Source: a virus
Strand: one strand, 5' to 3'
Virus record (IMG/VR): IMGVR_UViG_3300030049_000021
Location: 1 to 54,025 of that record
Length of the DNA stretch: 54,025 nt
The stretch's first letter is position 1; each line of letters starts with the position of its first letter. Below are positions 16,510-25,009 of the stretch, piece after piece. The notes under the pieces are model-generated. The model did no database searches. It was given only the letters and a program-made list of their open reading frames with translations, and was not told where the DNA came from. The position numbers were made by a program, and so were the translations under genes.

Positions 16510-17168
16510 GCCAGCCGTCTATTTTCGATGACAATGGCAACACTAGCCTTTGCGACCTGCCACGTGATCATCCTAACTACGATCCGTTCGAGACGATTAC
16601 CTTGGCTGACTTCCTCGCGCCAAAGGAATCCCGAAAGAGAGCAGCCGAAGAGTCGATGCCAGACGCCCAAGGTGCTTACGATGCGTTTGCGAAGGCACCG
16701 GTTAAGAAAGTGAAGATGAAACGCGATAGCGCCCAATTCTCGCGGGCGATTAGCTATCTGCATGGCCTTTTCCCGGATGTGCCGATGACCGCCTGGGAGA
16801 AAACGGAGCACAACGAAACGCTCTACTCTGGGATGCAATTAAAGCGCGATCTGTGGGGGTTTGCCGACGTGCTTGGCCAGCGAGCGGTTAATCTGCACGA
16901 CTCGTTCGGTAATCCTGCTACCGCTTGCCAGAACATAGCTTGCCAGATCACCACGGTCGACCAGATTGCTCCGCACATCAGGAAATACACGGACGCGACC
17001 ACCAAAAGCCTGAACGAAGTGCCCACGCTAACGAAGCTGCGGCATTTCCTCGACTGCGGCAATATCCTAATCATCCTCGGTTACGAGAAAATTGGGGCGC
17101 GGTGGGTTGGGAAGCACACGACGGTTACGCATGAGATGTTGGACAAAGCGATCCAGCGAAAGAGATGA
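16506..17168 (+). CDS. PD-(D/E)XK-like nuclease or resolvase-like protein
   Basis: 220 residues. After a variable N-terminus come GMQLKRDLWGFADVLG (Asp-rich first motif), IACQITTVDQIAPHIRKY (Q-I-T-T, where many relatives have Q-V-T-S) and FLDCGNILIILGYEKIGARWVGK. This order matches the phage/plasmid family annotated as PD-(D/E)XK nuclease or Holliday-junction resolvase-like. The catalytic Lys is not obvious, so activity is uncertain. Confidence 0.65.
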   Translation: MSQPSIFDDNGNTSLCDLPRDHPNYDPFETITLADFLAPKESRKRAAEESMPDAQGAYDAFAKAPVKKVKMKRDSAQFSRAISYLHGLFPDVPMTAWEKTEHNETLYSGMQLKRDLWGFADVLGQRAVNLHDSFGNPATACQNIACQITTVDQIAPHIRKYTDATTKSLNEVPTLTKLRHFLDCGNILIILGYEKIGARWVGKHTTVTHEMLDKAIQRKR

Positions 17169-17797
17169 GCGAAATGATGGACAGAGCAAAACCGAAATTG
17201 GAATACGGATATGAGTTTTTTGAGCCTAGAAACGTTGACGATTTAGCACCAGGAATGAGGGTCCACACGGTTGATGGATGGCAATGCGTGGAAGGGTTCG
17301 GCCATATCTATTGCGTTTGTGCCATGAGGGTCGGCGCTTATTTCAGCCGCCTTCGGGTTGTGCCGGGGTTCGAGTTGGTTACTGATATGGAGGCGAAGGC
17401 GTTGAAGGGGTGGAAGAGTGACTTCCCTGAGTACGGGCTTCAAGGCCTTGAATATGACGGTGTATATACCATCAAAGAGTGGTATGAAGTGGGAGGCACC
17501 TTTGGCGTTTACCGCCCGATCCAGGCAGAGCCACAAGAGGTTGAGATTGTGGCACCGGTCAAGGTTGATTTCTGGACACCTCCTGTGTTCGATGGCTACC
17601 AACTCGCTTGTGATTCACACCACGCGGTAGCTGAGGACGGTCTCTACGCATTGGAACACGATAATCTGATACCCGTCGCGGATTGGAAACCTAACATTTG
17701 GCTTGGTTACCGAATGGCACATGGTCCTCTTTACCGAAAGGTCCAGCCAACCTGCCCAACGTGCTGGGCTGTCATCGATGGGGAGTGTGGGGAATGA
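17165..17797 (+). CDS. Hypothetical protein with C-terminal Cys pair
   Basis: 210 residues, Trp/Tyr-rich, with repeated blocks of the type 'DGWQCVEGFG' and 'DGLYALEHDNLIPVADW' and a terminal CPTCW. No family recognised. ATGA overlaps at both ends. Confidence 0.7.
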   Translation: MSEMMDRAKPKLEYGYEFFEPRNVDDLAPGMRVHTVDGWQCVEGFGHIYCVCAMRVGAYFSRLRVVPGFELVTDMEAKALKGWKSDFPEYGLQGLEYDGVYTIKEWYEVGGTFGVYRPIQAEPQEVEIVAPVKVDFWTPPVFDGYQLACDSHHAVAEDGLYALEHDNLIPVADWKPNIWLGYRMAHGPLYRKVQPTCPTCWAVIDGECGE

Positions 17798-18075
17798 GGG
17801 CGACATTCAAATCTAAGCCCTGGAAAGGCAAGAAAGGCGCTGCGAAGCACAAGTCTCGCTATATCTGCAAAAGGCTGCGAATACCAAGGGTAACGGCCCT
17901 TCGTATAGGGAATACCACCCTAATTGGAACGCACAGGCAGACGCGAGAGATTTTTCAGAAACTAATAAATGAAACACCGGTTTCTGCGCTACAACGCTTC
18001 AAGGACGATCCGCACTTCATGGCTTTCGACTCTGGTCCGCGAACGATAGCGATTATTACAGGAGACTCCAAATAA
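17794..18075 (+). CDS. Small basic protein, hypothetical
   Basis: 93 residues from ATG 17794 (ATGA overlap). Very basic N-terminus (MRATFKSKPWKGKKGAAKHK), suggesting nucleic-acid binding. No family recognised. Confidence 0.65.
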   Translation: MRATFKSKPWKGKKGAAKHKSRYICKRLRIPRVTALRIGNTTLIGTHRQTREIFQKLINETPVSALQRFKDDPHFMAFDSGPRTIAIITGDSK

Positions 18076-18086
18076 ACCCAGAAACA

Positions 18087-18497
18087 ATGACTGACGAGGA
18101 ACTGAACAGGGCTTGCGCGGAGGTGATGGGGTGGCGCGAAGCTGAATGCGAACACGTTAGAGGCGAAGGTTACTACTACAACGCACCGTCTTACCCGGCA
18201 TTTAGCGTGGGCGTACTGGGAGTGGCTAAACATACTAATAATTGCGACTACAGGCCATGGAAACCCGCCACGGACGCGAATCAAGCCTTAGAGGTAGCGG
18301 AGTTTGTGCGGGTAAACCTCGACGCTCGGTACTTCTCGGCTTCGCCAAGTGACGTGTACAACACTTTTATCGTCAATTGGGAATTTAATGATGGTGAAGC
18401 CCAGGTTGAGGGACCCGCCAAGTACGACGAATCCTTCTCCCGCGCTCTGGTGGTTGCGAGTCTGATGGCGTGGAAAGCGGTTAAGGGAGGGGGATAG
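18087..18497 (+). CDS. Phage ABA-sandwich-like protein
   Basis: 136 residues. It has an early LNRACAEVMGW, a mid 'YRPWKPATDANQALEVAEFV' and a late 'SFSRALVVASLMAWKAV'. This W-x-P-x-x-D-x-x-Q-A and C-terminal A-L helix pattern is that of the phage ABA sandwich domain family, whose function is unknown. GGAGACT lies upstream of ATG. Confidence 0.7.
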   Translation: MTDEELNRACAEVMGWREAECEHVRGEGYYYNAPSYPAFSVGVLGVAKHTNNCDYRPWKPATDANQALEVAEFVRVNLDARYFSASPSDVYNTFIVNWEFNDGEAQVEGPAKYDESFSRALVVASLMAWKAVKGGG

Positions 18498-19277
18498 ATG
18501 AGCTACCAATGCGTCGTGAATTTCTCCGGCGGCGTGTGCTCGTTTATGGCTGCAATTCGGGCGGTTGAGCGATTCGGGAAAGCGCATGTTGTCCTGCTAT
18601 TTGCCGACACCGGTGAGGAGGATGCTGATCTATACAGGTTCGTTTCAGACTGCGTTAGGCACATCGGATGCGATATTGTCACGGTTAAGAATCCGCTTGG
18701 TATGGACGGCATTATTGACTCACACAGGGCGATTCCAAATAACCGAATGGCATTTTGCACCCAAGAGTTAAAACAAGAAATCTGTGATGCGTGGCTTAGT
18801 GCGAACGCGCCAAATGCGGTTCGTGTATTTGGATTCGATTGGACGGAGGGCGGCAGAATTGCACGTATAGTCGCCAGATTGTCACCAATTCCGGTGTGGA
18901 TGCCAATGGCCGATGCTCCGTATCTCATGAAGAACGTGATGTTGGACCGTGTTCGAGAGTTAGGTATCGAACCACCTCGCCTTTATGGGATGGGCTTTCA
19001 GCATAACAACTGTGGCGGAGGCTGCGTTAAAGCAGGTCAAGCTGCGTGGGCATTGACATTAGAAAAGACCCCCGATGTCTACGCCAAATGGGAGGCCAGG
19101 GAGCAACGGGTCAGCGATCTTCGCGGGAAGCCATGCTCAATCCTTCGCGACAGAAGAGGAGGCGTAACGACCCCGCTTTTATTATCCGAGTTTAGAAATC
19201 GCGTTGAACAGAGATCCTTCGATCAACTAGATTGGGGATCTTGCTCGTGCTTTTCAGGAGGGGAATCAAATGAATAA
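18498..19277 (+). CDS. PAPS reductase / adenine nucleotide alpha-hydrolase-like protein
   Basis: 259 residues. VNFSGGVCSFMAAIRAVERF carries the PP-loop (SGGxxS) that binds ATP or PAPS, followed by LLFADTGEEDADLYRF and AFCTQELKQEI. These are hallmarks of the PAPS-reductase/DndC superfamily. Cysteines in NNCGGGCVKAG and the C-terminal GSCSC could bind iron-sulfur or zinc. Phage members are common and their substrate is unknown; some superfamily members modify nucleic acids with sulfur. Confidence 0.85.
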   Translation: MSYQCVVNFSGGVCSFMAAIRAVERFGKAHVVLLFADTGEEDADLYRFVSDCVRHIGCDIVTVKNPLGMDGIIDSHRAIPNNRMAFCTQELKQEICDAWLSANAPNAVRVFGFDWTEGGRIARIVARLSPIPVWMPMADAPYLMKNVMLDRVRELGIEPPRLYGMGFQHNNCGGGCVKAGQAAWALTLEKTPDVYAKWEAREQRVSDLRGKPCSILRDRRGGVTTPLLLSEFRNRVEQRSFDQLDWGSCSCFSGGESNE

Positions 19278-19704
19278 CGAACAGGAAATGCGGGCGGCGT
19301 TTGACCGATGGTTTACGGAACTCGGCAAGATCGGAGATCCGTTGCGACGGCCAGGACTTGTGCGAGAGGCGTTCGAATCCGGTGCCGAGTGGCAGAGATG
19401 CCAAATCAAAACCAAGGAGGCGTTCGCGGTGCTAGACCTGATGGACAAGGAGACCTCACTCAACTTCCCCTCGCCTGAGTGGAGTTTGGAGGTGCCGACT
19501 CATGAAGGTTGGTGGTGGAAGCGTCGAGCCCACCTTGTCCTTGATGATGGATCGTTTACTTGGCATAAGCCGACAGCCGTTTTTGTTAGAGAAATGGAAG
19601 GGGAACTGCGCGATACATCGTGGTCTTGCCCCGAAAATTTGAGGGTGAACAATGGCGAACAATGGTGGCCCATCCCGATCACCCCGCCGACAGGAGGTAA
19701 GTAA
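19270..19704 (+). CDS. Hypothetical protein, Trp-rich
   Basis: 144 residues. N-terminal FDRWFTELGKIGDP and EAFESGAEWQRCQ resemble a short helical domain found in many phage proteins of unknown function. The second half is WWWKR and W-rich beta. Overlaps the gene before by eight bases. Confidence 0.7.
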   Translation: MNNEQEMRAAFDRWFTELGKIGDPLRRPGLVREAFESGAEWQRCQIKTKEAFAVLDLMDKETSLNFPSPEWSLEVPTHEGWWWKRRAHLVLDDGSFTWHKPTAVFVREMEGELRDTSWSCPENLRVNNGEQWWPIPITPPTGGK

Positions 19705-19706
19705 AC

Positions 19707-20282
19707 ATGAAGGAGCGCATACCGCTAGCCGAAGGCGTGAAGCTCGCCAATGAGGTCGTAGCGTTGCTCGAAACGTCGTGCGAGCGGCTAGAGGTCGCGG
19801 GAAGTATCCGGCGCCAAAAGGAAACTGTTGGTGACGTCGAGATCGTTTGCATTCCCCGATTCTCGACAGGCGATCCGCAAGGGCTTTTCGGTGACTATGC
19901 GGAGGATGTAAACCGGCAGTTAGAGCGCGTTCAACACCTTTTGGCTGACGGCACATTCGAGCATCGCCTAGACAAGAACGGCCATAAATGCTGCGGCGAA
20001 GGATGTCAGCGATTGCTTTACAAGGGCTTCGCACTGGACATTTTCCCTTGTGTGGGCACTTCGCAATACGGCGTCATCAAACTTATCCGCACGGGCTCCG
20101 GCGACTTTAACAAGCGGTTCGTGTTGCAGTGGTCGCAGGGCGGAACGATCCTCAATGTTGGGTTGCAGATCAAGGACGGCGGTCTTTATGATCGCGGGGT
20201 TTTGATCCCGACGCCAGAAGAGATTGACGTGTTTAATGCGGTCGGGTTGGCTTATCTTGAGCCGCAGGAGAGAGAATCATGA
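19707..20282 (+). CDS. DNA polymerase beta/X-like nucleotidyltransferase
   Basis: 191 residues. EVAGSIRRQKETVGDVEIVC is the polymerase-X signature (G-S-x-R-R and D-x-E/D), with a third acidic residue in ALDIFPCV. The protein is about half the length of PolX: it has the nucleotidyltransferase palm and thumb (ITxxGDFNKR-like, IPTPEEIDVFNAVGLAY-x-PQERE) but no 8-kDa or PHP domain. Phage members are proposed to fill gaps or repair DNA. Four-base overlap with the next gene. Confidence 0.85.
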   Translation: MKERIPLAEGVKLANEVVALLETSCERLEVAGSIRRQKETVGDVEIVCIPRFSTGDPQGLFGDYAEDVNRQLERVQHLLADGTFEHRLDKNGHKCCGEGCQRLLYKGFALDIFPCVGTSQYGVIKLIRTGSGDFNKRFVLQWSQGGTILNVGLQIKDGGLYDRGVLIPTPEEIDVFNAVGLAYLEPQERES

Positions 20283-20569
20283 CCCAGGAGCAAGCGAAGC
20301 GGTTATGTGAGTTGGAGCCTGAACATTTCAAGTGGCGCGGCCAATTGTTGTGGTCTGAGTACGGAATCTTCACTTCTAAATTCGGCGGAGAGATCTATTG
20401 GTGGATGCTCAAGAAAATGCCAGATGTGGTCCTTTGCGCTCCAATTATGGATGGCAACTGGATGTGCGACGACTCGCGGCTCGAACGGTATGGCGCGTCC
20501 AGGGAAACGCCAGAGGAGGCGGTAATCAGCGCCTACATTGAATGGCTGGAATCGAGGCAAGCGCAATGA
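20279..20569 (+). CDS. Hypothetical protein
   Basis: 96 residues, acidic, Trp-rich (HFKWRGQLLWSEYG, IYWWMLKKMPDV). No family recognised. Translationally coupled at both ends. Confidence 0.65.
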   Translation: MTQEQAKRLCELEPEHFKWRGQLLWSEYGIFTSKFGGEIYWWMLKKMPDVVLCAPIMDGNWMCDDSRLERYGASRETPEEAVISAYIEWLESRQAQ

Positions 20570-20865
20570 CACCTCAAGCGATCCGAAAGTATCGCCTAGC
20601 ATCCGGGCTATCTCAGTCTCAGGCGGCAAAACTTGCTGGCTATCATCAGACCTATTGGTCACACGTCGAACTCGGACGAAAGCCGCCGTCTGAGGCTTTC
20701 CTGACACGCGCCAGGATCGTGTTTGATCTCTACCCGTCGCCGGTTACCGGGATGACACCCTACGCTCAACTTGCGGATCTCCGCAGAGCCGCGCATTTTA
20801 TGGTTGACAATCTCACTGATCAGGATTTACGCTCGGTGTTGGCGATTATGAGGGGGTTGGTGTGA
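20566..20865 (+). CDS. XRE-family helix-turn-helix protein
   Basis: 99 residues from ATG 20566 (ATGA overlap). IRKYRLASGLSQSQAAKLAGYHQTYWSHVELGRKPPS is a clear Cro/cI-type HTH. It is a second regulator in this operon. It lacks a long oligomerisation or peptidase domain, so it resembles Cro more than a full cI repressor. Confidence 0.85.
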   Translation: MTPQAIRKYRLASGLSQSQAAKLAGYHQTYWSHVELGRKPPSEAFLTRARIVFDLYPSPVTGMTPYAQLADLRRAAHFMVDNLTDQDLRSVLAIMRGLV

Positions 20866-21122
20866 CCCGTCTTCAAGCCCAAATCCTAATCTGTGTCGCC
20901 GCGCTTGGTGATGCGCGGATAGGCGGCATCGATACCTGTTTGCGGTCCATGCGGTGGTTTATCCCGTCGATCGACGGGATCTATTCGCACCTTAACGAAC
21001 TGCGAGACATGGGGTACCTGATCAAAGAGGCAACGGAGATTCCTCTTTACAACAGGAAGCACGTTAGGTGGACCTATCGGCTTACAGACAAGGGGCGAGA
21101 GGCTATCAGGGGGAAGGGATGA
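20862..21122 (+). CDS. Winged-helix-like small protein
   Basis: 86 residues, GTG start overlapping the previous stop. 'IYSHLNELRDMGYLIKEATEI ... RWTYRLTDKGREAIRG' fits a winged helix-turn-helix of the MarR/PadR type. The DNA target is unknown. Confidence 0.65.
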   Translation: MTRLQAQILICVAALGDARIGGIDTCLRSMRWFIPSIDGIYSHLNELRDMGYLIKEATEIPLYNRKHVRWTYRLTDKGREAIRGKG

Positions 21123-21532
21123 ACAGAACAAACCAATTCACGCAGATCTACGCAAAGGTGCCGACTGTTAGATGCAAGGGTCTTTGCCAGTCCAATTGCT
21201 CGATTATCAGTTGCTCAAACTGGGAGGCATCCAGAGCCCACGAATGTGCGCAACCCAATGATGTCACTGATCCTTACTGGTGCCCTTTCCTTTCGGATGG
21301 CCGTTGCTCTATCTACGAAATTAGGCCGCTTATCTGTAGGCTCTACGGCGCGGCGGTTGGCCTAGAATGTCCACATGGATGCGAGGTCGATGGTGAGCTA
21401 TTGACTAAGAAGGTCGCGGGTGAACTGGTGAACCTTTCGCTATCGGCTGGGCGCGGACAAACGACGCTCAACAGTTTGGAGGCGTTGGAGACGATTGTTG
21501 ATGCGCTTCCAAAAACTCAATATCGCGCCTGA
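21119..21532 (+). CDS. YkgJ-like cysteine-cluster protein
   Basis: 137 residues from ATG 21119 (ATGA overlap). CKGLCQSNCSII, CPFLSDGRCSIYEIRPLICRLYG and CPHGC reproduce the C-x3-C...C-x-Y-x-x-RPxxCR pattern of the YkgJ/UPF0153 zinc- or iron-chelating family. Role in phages unknown. Last gene before a non-coding segment. Confidence 0.8.
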   Translation: MNRTNQFTQIYAKVPTVRCKGLCQSNCSIISCSNWEASRAHECAQPNDVTDPYWCPFLSDGRCSIYEIRPLICRLYGAAVGLECPHGCEVDGELLTKKVAGELVNLSLSAGRGQTTLNSLEALETIVDALPKTQYRA

Positions 21533-21596
21533 TATGGGATTCACTCAAGTGGGCGGGAAAGGTGATATAGTGAAGATCGAAAACGACCGGATGACG

Positions 21597-21602
21597 TATA
21601 AT
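21597..21602 (+). promoter_or_regulatory. Putative promoter -10 box upstream of small RNA
   Basis: TATAAT consensus hexamer in the gap after 21532. No good -35 is seen at the normal distance. Confidence 0.5.
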
Positions 21603-21608
21603 TAAAGA

Positions 21609-21761
21609 GCCAGTGGAAGCTGGCCCCGAATGGCACCTCGGGCGACGGACTATTACAGCATGAAATTTCATACCGCAATAAGAACCCTACAGGGGGCGAT
21701 GGGCAGCCGAGTAATAGCGGCTTGGGTGCCAACCTTGCCTACGTCCCTTGTAGGCTTTTTT
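21609..21761 (+). ncRNA. Candidate small structured RNA
   Basis: About 150 bases with no ORF, starting just after a TATAAT box and ending in an intrinsic terminator. Stems visible: GCCAG/CTGGC (21610-21626), CCGA/TCGG nearby, a perfect palindrome ATGAAATTTCAT (21660-21671), and GGCA...TGCC around GCCG/CGGC (21702-21730). It could be a stand-alone sRNA or a leader or attenuator of the nuclease gene at 21775. No known riboswitch consensus was recognised. Confidence 0.5.
21737..21761 (+). terminator. Intrinsic terminator
   Basis: GCCTAC/GTAGGC stem with a seven-base loop, followed by six T residues, 14 bases before ATG 21775. Confidence 0.85.
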
Positions 21762-21774
21762 GTGTGTGAATTTT

Positions 21775-22365
21775 ATGGCTGAAAGAAAAGGCATCCCGAC
21801 CTATTACAAAGGGATTCGTATGCGCTCGCGCCTTGAGACATTGTGGGCGCGTGTATTCGACGCAATGAATCTCAAATGGATTTACGAGCCGACGATAGAG
21901 TTCGCGTCTACCTGCTCGGAAAACTATATTCCTGACTTCCTATTGGTTGACCTCGGCGTACTTGTCGAAGTCAAGCCCACTGTTTCTCACCTTGACGAAC
22001 TGAAGGATCACCCGGAAGTGATGCGGGCCGCTAGATGTTGTGGTTCGATCAATATGCCACTACTAGCCGTGGGGCAATCCTATGTCTACTGGTGGATTGA
22101 CGCCGATGCCGTACTGCTTGGATTTACCTTCCATCCTGATCTTATTGGGGCCGGGACAGGCTACCTCCAACTCATGCCTGGCACTAAAAGGCACGTGACT
22201 TTTGTGATTGCTGGCGATTGGGATGGTTCCCGCAACGTTACTGAATGGGAATGCTCATTCTGGCGAGATCACGATATCCCTATGCCTAATGGTCCGGCGT
22301 TCCCGGACCTTTGGAATCACTGCGTAAACGCCAATCAATGGCAACCTAAGAGGCGCATTCCATGA
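21775..22365 (+). CDS. PD-(D/E)XK endonuclease-like protein
   Basis: 196 residues from ATG 21775. RSRLETLWARVFDAMNLKWIYEPTIEF, then YIPDFLLVDLGVLVEVKPT gives the E...PDF-x(8-10)-E-V-K catalytic pattern of TnsA/restriction-type nucleases. The C-terminal half carries HVTFVIAGDWDG. Such proteins occur next to phage primases. Four-base overlap with the primase-helicase gene suggests cooperation in replication or recombination. Confidence 0.8.
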   Translation: MAERKGIPTYYKGIRMRSRLETLWARVFDAMNLKWIYEPTIEFASTCSENYIPDFLLVDLGVLVEVKPTVSHLDELKDHPEVMRAARCCGSINMPLLAVGQSYVYWWIDADAVLLGFTFHPDLIGAGTGYLQLMPGTKRHVTFVIAGDWDGSRNVTEWECSFWRDHDIPMPNGPAFPDLWNHCVNANQWQPKRRIP

Positions 22366-24209
22366 CTCTTGAAGAGTTCGCTGGCCGCATCGAAGAGGCC
22401 AGGTCTAAGCAGTTCAATGGAGGCCCGTGCTACAAAGGCAGGTGCCCTTCTTGCGCGGCGATGGGGCACGATAAGGACTGTTCTCATTTTGTCGTGTGGG
22501 AAGGTGCCGATGAATGGCTGCATGTCAAGTGCATCAAGGGTTGCTCTGAAGATCAAATTTTAGCGGCGATGGGATTGACCGTGGATGCCCGCAGGGTTAA
22601 GCCGTATGAGCCATCCGTTGGGGCCGAGCAGCTACCCATCCACGTTTACGAATTGATAGGCGGCGGCTACGGTGCCGAGAAGCACCGGAAGGTTAAGGAC
22701 GGCAAGAAATATTGCGTATGGAAGGTGCGATTTAAGGATGGCATCCCTTTACCGAAAGTCGAACACAAGATCGAGCGTGGCCCGAGAAAGGGCGAGACGT
22801 TCGTGGACTATCCAACCCCTGAAATGGCCGGGCTTAACGGTGAACTGGATGTTTTGTACCGGTTTCAAGATGTTCGGCGCGCCATTGACCGAGGCGAAAC
22901 GATCTACATTGGTGAAGGTGAGCCCGCGACGGAGGCCGCTAAGAAAAAAGGGATTTGCCACACATGCCAAAGGGCAGGCGCGGGGCCTAACAAGTGGCTG
23001 CAGGCTTACACCGCTCAACTACGCGGTGCGAAAGAGATTGTCATCGTTGCCGATCGCGATTCGGAAGGCGAGAAGTATTCCATTGAGGTATTCCAGCTTC
23101 TTAGGTCTTCGGGCTTTAACGTGCGCGTCGTTCGCTCGAAAACTGTCCGCGAGCACGACGATTTGAGAGACCATCTTGAGGCGGGGTTCGGGGTGGATGA
23201 ACTTATCCCGGCTCCGGATCTGATGCCCCCGCGTGGGCTTGTCACGGTCCCGGTTGAGACTTACACTGTAGAAGATCCCTCGTTTCTGTTTGGCACTTAT
23301 CTGAGGCGAGCACAAATCAACATCGTGGATGGCGACGGGGGAATAGGAAAAAGCACTTTTGTTTGGGCGCTCGCTGCAGCGGCATCTAACGGCTACGACC
23401 CCCTGGCAAAAGCCGCCATAAAACCATTTAGAACACTCTATTTTGGCAATGAGGATGAAGGCGGCGACGTGCGCTATATCTACGAGAAAATAGGCGGCAA
23501 ACCGGGATTCTTGGAGCATTACAGCAGCCCGTTCAATTTCTCACCGGCAAACCTCGCTTTGCTCAAAGACACCATCATTGACGGTAAGTTCGAGATGGTC
23601 ATTTTTGATGTTCTCGCCTACTTCATGAACGGGCTAGTCAAGGACCTGAACAATGCCGTCGACCTTCAAGGACCGCTTGAAAACCTGCGTAATGTCGCGA
23701 TGCAGACGAGGTGCGGGATTGTCAACCTACGGCATATAGGTAAGTCGAAAGATGGGAAGCCGGTAAGCGATCTAGGTATAGGATCGGTCCAGATAAGAAA
23801 CTCGCATAGATCACAGCTTGTTATGCAATGGCACCCCGACAGAGAGAATCATAAAAAATGCCGCGTTGTGTCTCACGAAAAAGGCTCAGCTCGCGTTGAG
23901 AAAGGCGATCCTTTTGGGTGGTCTTACGAGGGTGGGGAATTCGGCTGGATTGATGTTGAGCCGGACGTGTTCGACGAGCAAAAAGACCCGAACTCGAAAG
24001 GGAAGCGCGAAATGTGCGAGAAATGGCTTCAAACGAACCTCACCGGTATGTGGATGGAGTCAAAGGTGATGTTCGACACTCTCACCGCTTACGGCGTCAG
24101 CAAACGGACAATTGAAACTGCTTGCAAAAAGCTGGACGTGAAATACCGCAAGGACTCTGCGGGAAAATGGTGGAAGACCATCGAACAGAAAGACCCTTTC
24201 CCGGATTAG
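22362..24209 (+). CDS. Primase-helicase (zinc finger, TOPRIM, RepA-type ATPase)
   Basis: 615 residues. Zinc ligands: CYKGRCPSC (23-31), the Cys and His around 40-42 (DCSHF), and KCIKGC (56-61). TOPRIM domain about 178-270: IYIGEGEPATEAA (Glu) and IVIVADRDSEG (D-x-D). AAA_25/RepA-like helicase: Walker A GDGGIGKST (324-332), YFGNEDE, VIFDVLAYF (Walker B). The C-terminal 70 residues hold a helix-turn-helix-like segment (VSKRTIETACKKLDVKYRK). This is the main replication protein; no replicative polymerase was recognised in the window. It lies directly before a repeat-rich non-coding region, the probable origin. Confidence 0.9.
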   Translation: MTLEEFAGRIEEARSKQFNGGPCYKGRCPSCAAMGHDKDCSHFVVWEGADEWLHVKCIKGCSEDQILAAMGLTVDARRVKPYEPSVGAEQLPIHVYELIGGGYGAEKHRKVKDGKKYCVWKVRFKDGIPLPKVEHKIERGPRKGETFVDYPTPEMAGLNGELDVLYRFQDVRRAIDRGETIYIGEGEPATEAAKKKGICHTCQRAGAGPNKWLQAYTAQLRGAKEIVIVADRDSEGEKYSIEVFQLLRSSGFNVRVVRSKTVREHDDLRDHLEAGFGVDELIPAPDLMPPRGLVTVPVETYTVEDPSFLFGTYLRRAQINIVDGDGGIGKSTFVWALAAAASNGYDPLAKAAIKPFRTLYFGNEDEGGDVRYIYEKIGGKPGFLEHYSSPFNFSPANLALLKDTIIDGKFEMVIFDVLAYFMNGLVKDLNNAVDLQGPLENLRNVAMQTRCGIVNLRHIGKSKDGKPVSDLGIGSVQIRNSHRSQLVMQWHPDRENHKKCRVVSHEKGSARVEKGDPFGWSYEGGEFGWIDVEPDVFDEQKDPNSKGKREMCEKWLQTNLTGMWMESKVMFDTLTAYGVSKRTIETACKKLDVKYRKDSAGKWWKTIEQKDPFPD

Positions 24210-25009
24210 GGCACCTCCGCAATTCCCGGACCAAAAAGCAACTCCGCAAAACACCTCCGAACTCCGCAAAACGCTCTAAAATTTGCGGAGTTCAGTTCAA
24301 ATCATACCAAAACATTGCGGAGTTCCGCGCGCGCGTGGTTTAGAATCTACTATATAGAGAGACTATACATGCGTATGCGCGTAGTCTCCGGGAAATCATT
24401 GCGGTTTTGCGGAGTTCAGTTCAAATTACTAGGTTTTCGTTTCGGAGTTGATTTGCGGATAGGGCGTTTTGGTATGCTTCGGGTCCTCTCTTTTAACCAA
24501 AAAGTGTGCATAACCCCTGTATGACCGTGCCGGTCAAGCCAAACCTTCCACCGATTCCAAGCGGAAAATAAGCGAGAGACCGCCTTTTTGGTTTTGGCAT
24601 CCTCTCACTGGTTTCAAACAACCCCCGATTTGCCGTCTGCTTGCCGATTCTAGGCCCGTTACCCCGATTTGGCGTGTTTCCGGGCATAGAGGCGGGTATA
24701 GAGGGCACTAAACGCGAAATTTTCGGAGGGCCGCGCTGCGGGAGTCAATGACCCATCAATGACGGGTAGCCGTTTCCCGTTTAATAACCGGCAAAAAACG
24801 CCCGCGCGCGGAGTGAATTATTGTAAATATTCAGTGAGCGTATCATGAACTGTCGGGGAACTTCGGTGAATGCGGGCGGGATATCATGGATATCTCTTGA
24901 AAAACCGTTGAAATTCACAATAAAACCCGAAGAAAAACGCCGCGCCCGCGCGTGTGCGCGAGTCGAGGGCCCCTTCAGGGCCTTCCGCGCGCGTCCGCCA
25001 ACAAAAGTA
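24210..25009. other. Non-coding region, probable replication origin
   Basis: 800 bases without a convincing gene. The first 260 hold clustered short repeats and a 7-bp-stem hairpin (GAGACTA/TAGTCTC, 24357-24387). The rest has AT-rich stretches, CG-alternating tracts (CGCGCGCG) and a GATATC-ATG-GATATC inverted repeat near 24880. Position after the primase-helicase supports an origin. Confidence 0.6.
24215..24460. repeat. Iteron-like repeats (CTCCGCAA / TTGCGGAG)
   Basis: Forward copies CTCCGCAA at 24215, 24242 and 24262. Inverted copies TTGCGGAG at 24283, 24315 and 24407, with partial copies near 24255, 24399, 24441 and 24453. A perfect 21-bp direct repeat beginning TTTGCGGAGTTC occurs at 24282-24302 and 24406-24426. 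Arrangement and position are those of initiator-binding iterons. Confidence 0.75.

Noticed and set aside
24215-24460. CRISPR array
   Set aside because: Repeats are short, in both orientations and irregularly spaced; no cas genes are present.
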